A stretch of 64,000 bases of DNA from assembly GCA_014529385.2 (NCBI GenBank), contig CM043967.1, positions 6,709,001 through 6,773,000 on the forward strand, in the 5' to 3' direction. This document shows positions 42,544 to 52,146 of this stretch, one piece after another. The notes below the pieces were generated by a model, which saw only the letters and a program-made list of their open reading frames with translations, was not told the origin of the DNA and ran no database searches. The stretch is from Adiantum capillus-veneris. Lineage: Eukaryota; Streptophyta; Polypodiopsida; Polypodiales; Pteridaceae. Positions within the stretch are counted from its first letter, which is position 1, and every line of letters starts with the position of its first letter. A program made the position numbers and the translations under genes.

Positions 42544-45209
42544 TGAGGCGGTCCGGGGCGGGCAACAAGAAGAGTGGCCTCTAGACACCCTTCAAGGCTC
42601 CCGTGCTGCTCAATGGGGCTGGGGCACTACACAACACAAACCAAAACAACAAACCCACAGCCAAATCCCAACTACACAAGGGGCACCACCTAGTTTAAGA
42701 GCGAACTAGGACGCAAAAGAGGAGAATCGTTAGAGCAACCCACAAACAAGCAAGGAATTTACACTAACCCTAACACCAATGGAATACTCTCACACCCTAA
42801 AACACGAGAGAGAGAGAGAGAGAGAGAGATAGTGCTCGGGCTGCTTTGAAACGTATCGGCAATGATCAAGCAAACACAACTATATATTTAAGAAAGAGAG
42901 AGAAAGGGGGAGGGGGTGCTTGTTGCATTAATACCTTCTTACAAATCTGTCATGACAAATCAAAGTGAGATTAGTACTTGTTCAACATAGCTTGCGTAAA
43001 TTTCACCACAACACATCACAAGAAAAGCCACCCCAATCACTGTCTTAAGGCCAGGGGAGTCCTCTCCACCCTGTCGCCCTCTTACAGTATGTGGGATTTA
43101 TGGCTAGATTGATGACAACACTAGAGACAAGCTATCAAGAACTTAACAAAAAAACACCAAGACACTTACGCATCATTGTTGTCCATTACTTCACGTTGGA
43201 AGGGAGACAAAGTATCCAAGCTTAGTCCAAATCCACCCTCCTTGATTCAGCGAATGTTGGGCTTACACTAGTAGGAGAAATGATAGATTTCCTACTCTCA
43301 ATTGAATGATCACTCTCTCTCTTACAATGGCATAGAGTTCCCTTGCTAATCCCCTATTACAACACATGCACATGCATAAGACAATGAGCTTCCACTCAAG
43401 AGCTCCTTCTAGAGAGGTTGAGCTTGGCTTCTCAAGCTATAGCATAGTGCTCTTGCTTATGGCTCCCCCTTTGTGCTAGCTACACCCTCCTTTTATAGCA
43501 ATTTTGAAGGCTAGGGTTACTCCTCTAACCATGGTTGGGTTAGATTTTCAGCAATTTATCTAATTTCTTTTGCTTGGAATTATCAAGAAGTTGGTGAGGA
43601 AAGAGAGAGGAGAGAAATGGAGGTGATAGGACTTTTCATAGTGGGTTAGTGTTAGTAGAGTTAGTATTAATTTACAAATGGAATTGGATATTTACAATGG
43701 GAGTATCCATGTAGGATACAAATAAGGAAGAAAAAAACTCTTAAGAGGTAAGAAAAGGTGGCTTTCTTACAAGGTTGATGCTCCAAGTGTCTTGAGTAGG
43801 GCCGATTTTGACGCCTGTTGACGGTCCACTAGCTTTGACGGTACATTTTTTCTCCACTCTTGACCTTCCTTGAGAGACAAGATAATTGAAGCTGAGTAAT
43901 CAACCACCATGATGCTGTCTTTTAAGAGAAGAGGCTGAATTTTGTGGTTTTTTGATAGATATGGGTAAATTGGAGGAGGAAAAATGAGACTAGGTGGTCA
44001 ATTTTGGAATGGAATTGTGTGTGGGAGGTATGAGTTCACCATGGTTTCTCTTATTCTTCAAGGTTGAGGAGAAGGTGAGTAGTGTGCAGAGAGGAGTGGT
44101 GAGAGAGGTGGGGATGATGAGTGGAGAAGTGTGTGTGAAAGAGGAAAATGATAAAGTGGAAGAGAGAGTGTGGCTGCATAGCATGGGAAAACTGGGGTCC
44201 ACTAATAAAATCATAGCTCACAGCTCGTAGCTCAAAAAAATATGAAAACATTTGAGGCAAAAGTTCAGCCCACGAGCTACAACTTTTGTTTGTATCACCT
44301 TTTCAAATTCGGAGAGCAAGTGAACTTTAAAAATTCAGCAAAACCGACCGTTTTTTTCCACTGCACAAGGTCCTTGTGGGGTCCTTCTTTGGATGATTCT
44401 TTTGAATACCTCCAAGAGTGAGCCCTCCATAGTGCATGTATGCATGCCACCTACCCTTGACCTTATTTGGTAGGTCTATAATTGAAGATATTGTTGAGAT
44501 TATGATATAAGTGAATAGTACAACTAAGTAAATCAAATATTGAGGGGTCTAAAAAATATGTACATGACAAATATAAATAATATAAGTGGAAAAAATATAA
44601 AGGGGTCAAAAGAAATCTCTCTCATTATGAGGCTACCATAAAAAGATAAATATTTTTGGTGTTCTAATTTTTTAGAAAAAAAGCAAAATAGATGTAGGAA
44701 GGGAAAAATCACAATAGTGAAAAAATATACACATAAATAAAACTAGTTTTTTTGGATTTTTGTTGGGGTGGAGTTACACTAAATATAAGAGAAGCTTACA
44801 TGAAAATATTTCTATATGGAATAAAGAGTATGAAAAATGGTAAGAAAAAATTGTGGTAATGGTGAGGCAATGTACAGAGCATAAATAACACACACCTAGG
44901 TAGAAATATTTAAATAAATACCAAAATAATTATGAAAAAATCTTTTATTTAGGCCCTATATACAAAGAAATATTTACATACGCATGGGCCATAATATACT
45001 TATATTTTTTAATTTTTTTAAATTTTTTTGGCTCAACTAGCCCAATGACTAGCTAATTGAGGGTTTTTTAAGAAGATATGGGAAAAGTCCCGTGACTCAC
45101 GCACGCCTATGTACAGTGAAATGGTAGGGATAGCCACAGTGTTTGGGTGATTTTGGTAGGGTGAGGTAACTCACTGTGGCAATTACAAAGAGCCGAAAAA
45201 TGGCTATCA
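42544..45209 (-). repeat. 3' LTR of young Tat-type element
   Basis: 2,666 bp, TGAGGCGG...GGCTATCA on the plus strand. TATAAAA (minus) lies at 43,491-43,497. The (GA)n run at 42,807-42,829 is about 12 bp longer than in the 5' LTR. Several 69-78 codon frames occur identically in both LTRs on both strands and are treated as chance. Confidence 0.95.
43491..43497 (-). promoter_or_regulatory. TATA box of Tat-type 3' LTR
   Basis: Minus strand GCTATAAAAGGAGGG; the same box lies at 53,106-53,112 in the 5' LTR. This is a strong consensus TATA. Confidence 0.7.
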
Positions 45210-45225
45210 TTAGCCCTCCCCCTGG
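45210..45225 (-). other. Polypurine tract of Tat-type element
   Basis: Minus strand CCAGGGGGAGGGCTAA directly before the 3' LTR start TGATAG. It shares GGGGAGGGCTAATGAT with the non-autonomous element. Confidence 0.88.
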
Positions 45226-45237
45226 ATGATGGTATAT

Positions 45238-45810
45238 TCATGTACCATCATAGAGCGTCTTTTCCAAAGAGAGTGCTTCAGAGTCCCTGACAAGATCTTC
45301 ATTGTTTGGCCCCTCAGAATTTTGGCTAGAGTTACACTCATGCTTCATGTAACAATACTTACATGAGACAGTGGCCTTTTGACAGATGTTTGGTAGATCC
45401 TTTGGTAGAAGGCGACTCAAATAGGGCTTCAAGCGATACCCGTTTACTTTCCTGGAGTGCTCTTTACCATTCAAGTCCATAAGCTGATAGTAACTTGAAT
45501 TGAAAGCCTTCTTGACTATGTATGGCCCTTGCCATCTTGTTTCAAATTTGGCATCAAAACGATTATCGAGTCGATTGTCATACCTTAGCACAAGATCTCC
45601 TTCATTGATGCCTTTGTCCTTCAGTTTCTTGTCAAGCCTCTCCTTTGTCTGTGTGGCTTTCCTCTTATAGCACTCGTATGCTGCTTCTCTTTTCCACTCA
45701 AGCTCAGCTAAGGTAAGAAGTCGATCCATCCATGCTTCTTGATCATCTTGTGCTGATTTGCCATGAAGTCGCATTGTTGGAATGTTTAGCTCAATTGGCT
45801 GTAAAGCCTC
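45238..45810 (-). CDS. Integrase C-terminal part, after an in-frame stop
   Basis: This is in the same frame as the 1,564-codon gag-pol and separated from it only by a TAA at 45,811-45,813. It carries the post-core integrase regions MDRLLTLAELEWKREAAYEC, DLVLRYDNRLDNRFDAKFET and RWQGPYIVKKAFNSSYYQLM, a GPY/F-type module, then a 70-residue acidic tail. There is no chromodomain, as expected for the Tat side of the family. It would be translated only by stop readthrough, so the stop is probably a recent mutation. Confidence 0.8.
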   Translation of the reverse strand, partial: EALQPIELNIPTMRLHGKSAQDDQEAWMDRLLTLAELEWKREAAYECYKRKATQTKERLDKKLKDKGINEGDLVLRYDNRLDNRFDAKFETRWQGPYIVKKAFNSSYYQLMDLNGKEHSRKVNGYRLKPYLSRLLPKDLPNICQKATVSCKYCYMKHECNSSQNSEGPNNEDLVRDSEALSLEKTLYDGT

Positions 45811-48800
45811 TTAACCATAGACCAAGTGAAATGGTGTGAACTCCGTGGCTTCCCTATATGTGGTTCGATACGCCCACAAGGCACCATCCAAGAAGTCATC
45901 CCACAACTTTGTCTTGTTTTTCACCATCTTTCTAATGATGCCTGCAATGACACCATTAGCTTTTTCTACCAAACCATTTGATTGGGGATAGTAGGGTGTA
46001 CTGTGACGATGTAGAATGTGAAGTTCTTCATAGACTTCTGTGAGCAATCCCTTTCTAAACCTTGGACCATTATCAGAAACAATCTCCAAAGGTGTGCCAA
46101 ATCTACAACAAATGTGAGTGTAGACGAATTTGCTCACTGTCTTCTCATTTACCTTTGCCACACTTTGTGCTTCCACCCACCTAGTCATATAGTCTACAGC
46201 CACTAGAATGTAGAGTTTACCATTTTTTGTCCTAGGCAGAGGACCCATAGCATCAATGCCCCACTTTTCAAAGGGTCCATTTGCAATCACTATTTGCCTC
46301 GGGCCATGCACCAACCTTCTATTTCCATTTATCTGACAATTGTGACAGCTTTTACACCAATGTTGAACATCCACATGCAAGCTTGGCCAAACATACCCCG
46401 CAAGCAAAATCTTCTTCACAGTTAATTCTTGGGCAAAATGACCACCACATGCTTCTTCGTGCAAACCTTTTAGAATGGTTGGAATTTCCTCAATAGTTGG
46501 TACTCTTCTGCTCACTTGATCCTTCCCTCTTTGATAGAGGGAGCCTTCTAGGAAGAGATACATGCTTGCCTTCTTCATGAGTCTCCTCTTCTGAGCTTTT
46601 GTGAAGTCTGGTGGAAACTCACCCTCCAAAATGTAGCCAATGATGGGAGCCAATGACTCCAATCCCTGGTACCTCGGTTGCTTCACAGCAGCCGCCACCA
46701 TGATGACCTGCACTTCTTTATTTACACATGCAACGGCTTGTTGTGCAAGTAAATCAGCATCTTCATTTTGTTTCCTAGGAATATGATATAATTGCAGATT
46801 AAATAGCCTACGAATGGCATGAACTTTTTTCCGTAAGTTTTCATTCTTGCATGTCCAAATGCCTAAAATCTGTTTAACAATGAGAAGTGCATCTCCCTTT
46901 ACCATGAGGCGTTGTATCCCTTGGCCAATGCATATTTTTAAACCATGAAGTAGTGTGTCATATTCTGCTTCATTGTTGCTAGTTGAACCTGGTAGATTGA
47001 CCTTCTCTTTCATGACCACCTCTCCACTTGGGTTGAGCAATACTAGCCCTCCCCCTGCTTTCCCTGTGGCTCGACGAAAAGCTCCATCAAAGAACAAGGT
47101 AAAAGCATTAGGAATACTTTTTGGTGGTGGCAATGGTAGGGTCTTTACATGAGGCACCTTAATTTCCTTCTCATGTACCCTATAAGTGAGAATCCCTGCC
47201 AATTGTGCACGCACACTATCTTCTACCTTGAAAGAGTATTGGAACTCTTGCAACTCCATAATCCACTTTGAGATCCTAGTACTAAGATTCATTTGAGATG
47301 ACACCCAAGGGAACAAATTTTCTGCAGTGAGAATTACAAAAGGTTTTGGTAGCAGGTAGGATCTAAACTTTCTCACAGCAAACATGAGAGAAAGCATCAT
47401 GAGTTCTGCTTCTGTGTAGTCTCTCTCCAAAGCATTCATGACCCTACTAGCAAAGTAGATGGGTCGCATCCTTGTACTGTGGGGATCTTGTTGTAGTAAC
47501 ACAGCACCAATTGTTTCCCTTCCAACACTAGAGCTAACAAAGAATGTGTACTCCCAACAAGGAGGCATGAGTGTTGGTAGCTCTGACAAAATGACTTTAA
47601 TGTTACAAAAATACTCTTCAAGCTCATCAGACCATGCAAATTCTACTTGTTGTGTCAACTTTTGCAAAGGATGAAGCAACTCCGAGGCTAAGTGAATGAA
47701 GCGTGACATATACTTCACCTTCTGAATGAAAGAGATGACCTCCTTAAGACTCTTCGGTGATGGGAGCTCAATAAGAGCCTTTGCCTTTGAAGGATCCACC
47801 TCAATGCCTTTATAGGAAACCTTGTGACCGAGCAAGATCACTTCATCCTCACCTATGTGGCACTTGTCGGGGTTGAGTTGACCTCCCATGTCGTAGAGCT
47901 TCTTTAAACCTTCTTCTACCCTTTGTAGATGCAATGATTTTGAGCTATAAATGCAGAAATCATCAATGAACACCCTAATTGACTTTCCAAAGAATGCTTG
48001 AAACACCATGTTCATGAAGCGTTGGAAAGTTGCAGGAGCATTTGTCAGGCCAAATGGCATGACTCTAAAAGCATAACAACCCCAAGGAGTGATAAAGGTT
48101 GTTTTCAATTGATCCTCCAATGCGATACCTATTTGAAAGTAGCCCGAGTAGCCATCACACACAGTGTACTTCTCATGACCAGCTACTTCATTTAGTATCT
48201 CATCCTGAAATGGGAGGGGAAAGTGATCTCTTTTTGTTGCCTCATTAAGTGGACGATAATCCACACACACCCTCCACTTGCCGTTTTTCTTAGGAGTGAC
48301 AACAACGGGAGAGACCCACTCTGAATTCTCCACTGGATAAATGAAACCTGCTACTAGAAGCTTTCTTACCTCCTTGAGTAGAGCCTGTTCCTTAATGACT
48401 CCTAGCCTTCGTAGCTTTTGAGCCTTAGGTGTGGCCTCTGGCTTCAACTCAATTTTGTGTTGAACAGCATCTACTCCACGCACATCGGTGTAGTCTTTAG
48501 CAAAAAGCCTAGGAAACTTCCTTAGCACACATTTGAACTCCTCTCTTTCATCCTTTGTAAGTGTTGTTGATAGCATACCTTCCAGCATCCCTTCATCTTG
48601 AACACCTTCGTTCTCTTGAGGACCTACCTCCTCCAAGCCTTGACAAGAGGTCTCTTGGTTGCTTGGCTTAAACCTTACCCCCATGACTTCGATGGAAGAC
48701 TCCTCTTCAGTAATGCTGCCGCTACTTTCTTCTTCTGAAGTGCTATCGGTCCAACCTTCTTCCGTCTCACTTTGAGATGATTCTTCATGGAGCTCCTCTT

Positions 48801-50505
48801 GGCGTTGCTCCTTCATGTCAAAGACAACCTTCTTATGATTGTCATTCCTGCAAATTAATTTTCCACTCTCCCAATCCTGCAAAGCTCGCATTTTCATTAG
48901 CCATGGTCTTCCTAGGATAAATGGATAACCACTTCCCTTGGTCGACATAACATAAAAATCCACCGCTTTCTTAATGCCAAAGGCCTCTACAAAGACATTT
49001 TTACAAATGCCTACACACCTAGCCTTGCTATTGTTTGCCATCTTGACTTTGATTTCAGGTGTCTCATGGATGTGCATGCCTAGTCTTTGCATGAGTCCCT
49101 CTGTCATGATGCAAATTTGTGCACCCCCATCCACTAGACCTTTCCTAACCAATCTTCCTTTGATGTAACAGTCTAGCACCGGTGTAATGTCCTCATTCAT
49201 TTCAGCTTGTGCAATTTTTACAACAGGCACACTCTCTTTTACCTTTCTCCTAGTGCTAACTGCCTTTGTTAAATCCCTCCTAACTTGTGGGCATAATGCA
49301 AGAAACTGAGGCCATGAGATATCAGGACCCTTACCTCGCATGTCTTCCAACAGGTTGTATGGAGCCATACCATGTCCAAGAGGGAAGTCTTGGAGATTGA
49401 TACGACGTCGAGTCCTCTTAGCTTCCTTGGTCTCCTTTGCCTTCTTGCCTTGTCCATGGTCACTCTGTGATGTGACTCCTTCTTTCTCTTTACCTTTCCC
49501 TCGGCCACGCTTAATGCCATTGGCTTCCATGTCAACCTCATTTGAATTTGTCACCTCTACCACATGCACATTTGGATCTGGCAAAGGTGGAACTCCTTCT
49601 ACCCCTTGTGGAGGTGTTCTTGGTCCATTTGGCCTTTGTAGAAGCCTTGGTTGTTGACCAGCTCCTTCTCCTGCATTCATCACTAGGTAATTCAAGTTAG
49701 GTCTCCCTGGCTCTCCACGGGGCCAAGGACAATTATACATCCCATGTCCAGACTCTCCGCAATTCCAACATTGCAAGACTCTCCTAGGTCGTGGATCTCG
49801 CTCTTCAGACTTCTTTGCTTGTCCCTTTGGACCTACAGCTTGTGCAAGGTGAATTGACAGGCTGCTTAAAGATTCGTTTAACTTCTCAATTACTTCCGCC
49901 GTTACCTCAGGAAGCTCCCTCGATGGTGATGCTTGTGACTTACCTTTGGGTCTAAGACCTTCTATTGGAACCTCTCCCCTTAAGCACTTGAGTTTCCTAT
50001 ATTTCTCAGCAGCCCTAGTTTCAGCTGCATCAAAAGTAGTAGGTGCACCTGCCTCAACTTTTACCTTAAGGTCAGGAAAGAGTCCGGCTATGAACCTCTC
50101 CTTCTTTAAAAATTCTGCACCATCACCAGGGTTAGCAACATTTTGTATCCATAGAGCCCAAAGACGTAGAAACTCTTGCTTGTACAAGTAGTAGTCATCT
50201 AAGTCTTTTTGCTTATGAGAAACAATGTCTTGCCATAGTTTTTGAGTGTTTTGGGGATCAAAGAAGTATCTCTTAAAACGATTCAAAACATCTGTGTAAT
50301 TCCCCTTAACTTCCTCAGGCAAAGAGTCAAACCAAGTACTAGCATCTTTCCTAAGGACCACCTCAAACATTTCTACACGTTCTTGATCGGTTACTATCCT
50401 CTTGATACGGCAAGACATCTTGAAATTTGCTAAAAATAATTCTGCATCTTCTCCAGGCTCTCCAAAGAAAAGAGGATATCCAGACATTTGGCGTTGGCTC
50501 TCCAT
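45811..50505 (-). CDS. gag-pol: gag-pol polyprotein, 1,564 aa, Tat-type with two RNase H domains
   Basis: ATG at 50,505 (MESQRQMSGYPLF). Order: Gag capsid (residues 1-180); CCHC knuckle CWNCGESGHGMYNC near 248; protease with LVDGGAQICIM near 457 and FILGRPWLMKM; RT with [42 protein letters not shown] and the FIDD box near 847. First RNase H: FVSSSVGRETIGAVLLQQ lacks the catalytic Asp expected there. Second, archaeal-type RNase H: FDGAFRRATGKAGGG near 1,138, NNEAEYDTLLHGLK, VKGDALLIVKQ and NEDADLLAQQ, keeping the acidic residues. Integrase: first Asp in GIDAMGP near 1,418, second in VSDNGPRF near 1,477, Glu in NGLVEKAN near 1,512. Gag and pol share one frame with no frameshift. A stop at 45,811 cuts the integrase C-terminus. 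It could supply enzymes to the non-autonomous element. Confidence 0.93.
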   Translation of the reverse strand: MESQRQMSGYPLFFGEPGEDAELFLANFKMSCRIKRIVTDQERVEMFEVVLRKDASTWFDSLPEEVKGNYTDVLNRFKRYFFDPQNTQKLWQDIVSHKQKDLDDYYLYKQEFLRLWALWIQNVANPGDGAEFLKKERFIAGLFPDLKVKVEAGAPTTFDAAETRAAEKYRKLKCLRGEVPIEGLRPKGKSQASPSRELPEVTAEVIEKLNESLSSLSIHLAQAVGPKGQAKKSEERDPRPRRVLQCWNCGESGHGMYNCPWPRGEPGRPNLNYLVMNAGEGAGQQPRLLQRPNGPRTPPQGVEGVPPLPDPNVHVVEVTNSNEVDMEANGIKRGRGKGKEKEGVTSQSDHGQGKKAKETKEAKRTRRRINLQDFPLGHGMAPYNLLEDMRGKGPDISWPQFLALCPQVRRDLTKAVSTRRKVKESVPVVKIAQAEMNEDITPVLDCYIKGRLVRKGLVDGGAQICIMTEGLMQRLGMHIHETPEIKVKMANNSKARCVGICKNVFVEAFGIKKAVDFYVMSTKGSGYPFILGRPWLMKMRALQDWESGKLICRNDNHKKVVFDMKEQRQEELHEESSQSETEEGWTDSTSEEESSGSITEEESSIEVMGVRFKPSNQETSCQGLEEVGPQENEGVQDEGMLEGMLSTTLTKDEREEFKCVLRKFPRLFAKDYTDVRGVDAVQHKIELKPEATPKAQKLRRLGVIKEQALLKEVRKLLVAGFIYPVENSEWVSPVVVTPKKNGKWRVCVDYRPLNEATKRDHFPLPFQDEILNEVAGHEKYTVCDGYSGYFQIGIALEDQLKTTFITPWGCYAFRVMPFGLTNAPATFQRFMNMVFQAFFGKSIRVFIDDFCIYSSKSLHLQRVEEGLKKLYDMGGQLNPDKCHIGEDEVILLGHKVSYKGIEVDPSKAKALIELPSPKSLKEVISFIQKVKYMSRFIHLASELLHPLQKLTQQVEFAWSDELEEYFCNIKVILSELPTLMPPCWEYTFFVSSSVGRETIGAVLLQQDPHSTRMRPIYFASRVMNALERDYTEAELMMLSLMFAVRKFRSYLLPKPFVILTAENLFPWVSSQMNLSTRISKWIMELQEFQYSFKVEDSVRAQLAGILTYRVHEKEIKVPHVKTLPLPPPKSIPNAFTLFFDGAFRRATGKAGGGLVLLNPSGEVVMKEKVNLPGSTSNNEAEYDTLLHGLKICIGQGIQRLMVKGDALLIVKQILGIWTCKNENLRKKVHAIRRLFNLQLYHIPRKQNEDADLLAQQAVACVNKEVQVIMVAAAVKQPRYQGLESLAPIIGYILEGEFPPDFTKAQKRRLMKKASMYLFLEGSLYQRGKDQVSRRVPTIEEIPTILKGLHEEACGGHFAQELTVKKILLAGYVWPSLHVDVQHWCKSCHNCQINGNRRLVHGPRQIVIANGPFEKWGIDAMGPLPRTKNGKLYILVAVDYMTRWVEAQSVAKVNEKTVSKFVYTHICCRFGTPLEIVSDNGPRFRKGLLTEVYEELHILHRHSTPYYPQSNGLVEKANGVIAGIIRKMVKNKTKLWDDFLDGALWAYRTTYREATEFTPFHLVYG

Positions 50506-50554
50506 TATTATGAAAGATTACAACACGAGTTACAATAAGGGATACAATAGAGAT

Positions 50555-51013
50555 TTAGAACCACTCGCCTGCAAATGAAGAAGTAAGAAAATACCACTCT
50601 AGGTTTTCTTCTTCAGCTATCCAAGCTTCAATGAGGTCTCGATTTGTTTGATCAAAACAAAAGGGTAGACTATTGATGAGCTCTAAGAAGGGTTGAAATT
50701 CTTCAAAGCTAAGGCGATAAACAGAAATCTCTAGAACTTCATTTTCTGGATCCAAAAGAGCAACCACGTCCCAAGTGATAAATTGCACTTGCTCTACAAT
50801 TCCCAATGCACAAGCGGTTTGTATAAAAACTAGATCTTCATGCTCGTCGAAGGCCGTAAGAAAGTAGCAATTGACTAGGAGCTCCTTTCCTTCGAGTTCC
50901 ACACAGTCGGAGTGAGGCAACCTTCTCACAATTTCATAAAGAACATCCTCATCAAGTCCAATCAAGTTTGCAAGATTTAAAGACTCCACTTGTGCTACAA
51001 AATTCCTGGACAA
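50555..51013 (-). CDS. Leader ORF D, ~152 codons, paralogue of C, no ATG
   Basis: Open from about 51,013 to a stop at 50,555, 50 bp before the gag ATG. There is no Met codon anywhere in the frame. It starts after an acceptor-like TTTTTGTCCAG at 51,003, so it may be reached by splicing. The product is acidic: DEDVLYEIVRRLPHSDCVEL, FIQTACALGIVEQVQFITWD, YRLSFEEFQPFLELINSLPF and a Trp/Phe-ended tail GEWF. It aligns with ORF C over most of its length (VRRLPH; FIQ-CAL; INSLPF-F). The LP..L...VRRLPH stretch is weakly F-box-like. No family recognised. Confidence 0.65.
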   Translation of the reverse strand: MSRNFVAQVESLNLANLIGLDEDVLYEIVRRLPHSDCVELEGKELLVNCYFLTAFDEHEDLVFIQTACALGIVEQVQFITWDVVALLDPENEVLEISVYRLSFEEFQPFLELINSLPFCFDQTNRDLIEAWIAEEENLEWYFLTSSFAGEWF

Positions 51014-51059
51014 AAACTCCTTAGGATTATGGTTAAATCATTCAAAAGCATAAAGAGAT

Positions 51060-51565
51060 TTACAATGTCTCTATGAACAAAGTGTCATAGAAAGTAGAGA
51101 AGGATGAGAATTTATACAAATTTGCAATCTTCTCTATGCTCTCTTTATTAAGACAAGCTCTGAATAGCTCCCTATCTCCTTTGTTGAAAGTGAAAGGAAG
51201 ACTATTAATAAGACGCAAATGAGGGAAAAATTCACCAAATGTGAGTCTATGAAGCATGAACTCTGGCCGCAAGTTTACTGAAGAGTCTTCCTCAATGGTG
51301 AAATGCACTCGCCAAACGCCAAATTTCACTCTATTTACCAATCTTAGGGCACACACTAGTTGGATGAATGTGCGGTCTTCCTTAGTGCCCAACAACAAGA
51401 GGAAAATGGAATCCACGTGTAGGACCTTCCGTCTAACTTCACCACCCTCTTGTTATGAGGGAGACGCCTTACTACTTGCTCCTGCAACTCAATTGGTAAT
51501 AGAGCTAGATCTCTAAGGATTGAACTTTCACTGCACACACATTCCCAGTTAGAACAAATGATCAT
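51060..51565 (-). pseudogene. Leader ORF C, paralogue of D, one frameshift
   Basis: ATG at 51,565 (MIICSNWECVCSES) leads into LALLPIELQEQVVRRLPHNK. Near 51,420 the similarity to ORF D jumps frame, consistent with a one- or two-base indel. It continues in 51,060-51,416 with FIQLVCALRLVNRVKFGVWR, LTFGEFFPHLRLINSLPFTF and a C-terminus ending FIETL. Matched positions with D include VRRLPH, K/ELxG, TF/VFIQ-CAL, RLTFGEF/RLSFEEF and LINSLPF. The N-terminal LPIELQEQVVRRLP fits the first helix of an F-box loosely; this is only a suggestion. Confidence 0.6.
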
Positions 51566-51640
51566 TTTTTTTGTTTCTTGTAACAACTTGGACAAAGAAA
51601 AAACAAACATACACACTATTCTGCCGGGCTGCACTTCATT

Positions 51641-51859
51641 TTAAAATAAAATGAACACATGTACATCAAAAGAAGTGTGGTAGTTGATGAGAGGTAGAAT
51701 GACAGGGTTTGGTGATGCAAGAATTTCTCCTGCTCTTTGGACACCAAACATGAACACCATTCGTTGTTGAAAATGGATCTTTCTACTAATTGCAACGTTT
51801 ATTCTAATGTGTGGAGTAAAATGAAAGGGAAAAAACTCTATTCCTGGGCCATTATCCAT
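51641..51859 (-). CDS. Leader ORF B, 72 aa, paralogue of A
   Basis: ATG at 51,859 (MDNGPGIEFFPFHFTPHIRI). Over its last 49 residues it is about half identical to ORF A: SRKIHFQ, ...AGEILASPNPVILPLINY..., DVHVFILF. It is hydrophobic and β-rich in character, with no membrane helix long enough to be certain. It starts 22 bp after the stop of A. The conserved NP-ILPLI-Y core suggests a real domain. Unknown family. Confidence 0.6.
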   Translation of the reverse strand: MDNGPGIEFFPFHFTPHIRINVAISRKIHFQQRMVFMFGVQRAGEILASPNPVILPLINYHTSFDVHVFILF

Positions 51860-51880
51860 GGCCTATGCATGTCCTAATGC

Positions 51881-52093
51881 TTAAAACAAAACAAAAATAT
51901 AGACGTCCAAACTAAGGTCGTACCTAATGAGAGGCAAAATAAAAGGATTTACTGAAGCGTTTATCTCGGCCAACCTAAGAGGACCTAAAATTCTATGAAT
52001 GAAACGTTGAAATTGCAACTTAGTACTAACAATTATGTGTACCTTTTGCCTTGCAATGGGAATGAAGGGATCATACAAATTTTCGTGATTCAT
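51881..52093 (-). CDS. Leader ORF A, 70 aa, paralogue of B
   Basis: The first ORF after the primer site; ATG at 52,093 (MNHENLYDPFIPIARQKVHI). It ends LAEINASVNPFILPLIRYDL then SLDVYIFVLF and stop. Clear tandem similarity to ORF B, with length conserved to two residues. The first AUG of the transcript interior lies here, 54 bp from the primer site, so A could be translated directly. Unknown family. Confidence 0.6.
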   Translation of the reverse strand: MNHENLYDPFIPIARQKVHIIVSTKLQFQRFIHRILGPLRLAEINASVNPFILPLIRYDLSLDVYIFVLF

Positions 52094-52146
52094 GCAAACT
52101 ACTGGACTATGCTAAAGGTTGATTCTACACAAAAATACACAAGCCG

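Noticed and set aside
43990-44260. Overlapping 69-78 codon frames on both strands of the Tat LTR, repeated at 53,605-53,875
   Set aside because: Identical because the LTRs are nearly identical; U3 position and no homology, so treated as chance.
46018-50433. Plus-strand frames opposite the gag-pol
   Set aside because: Antisense shadows of the 1,564-codon frame.
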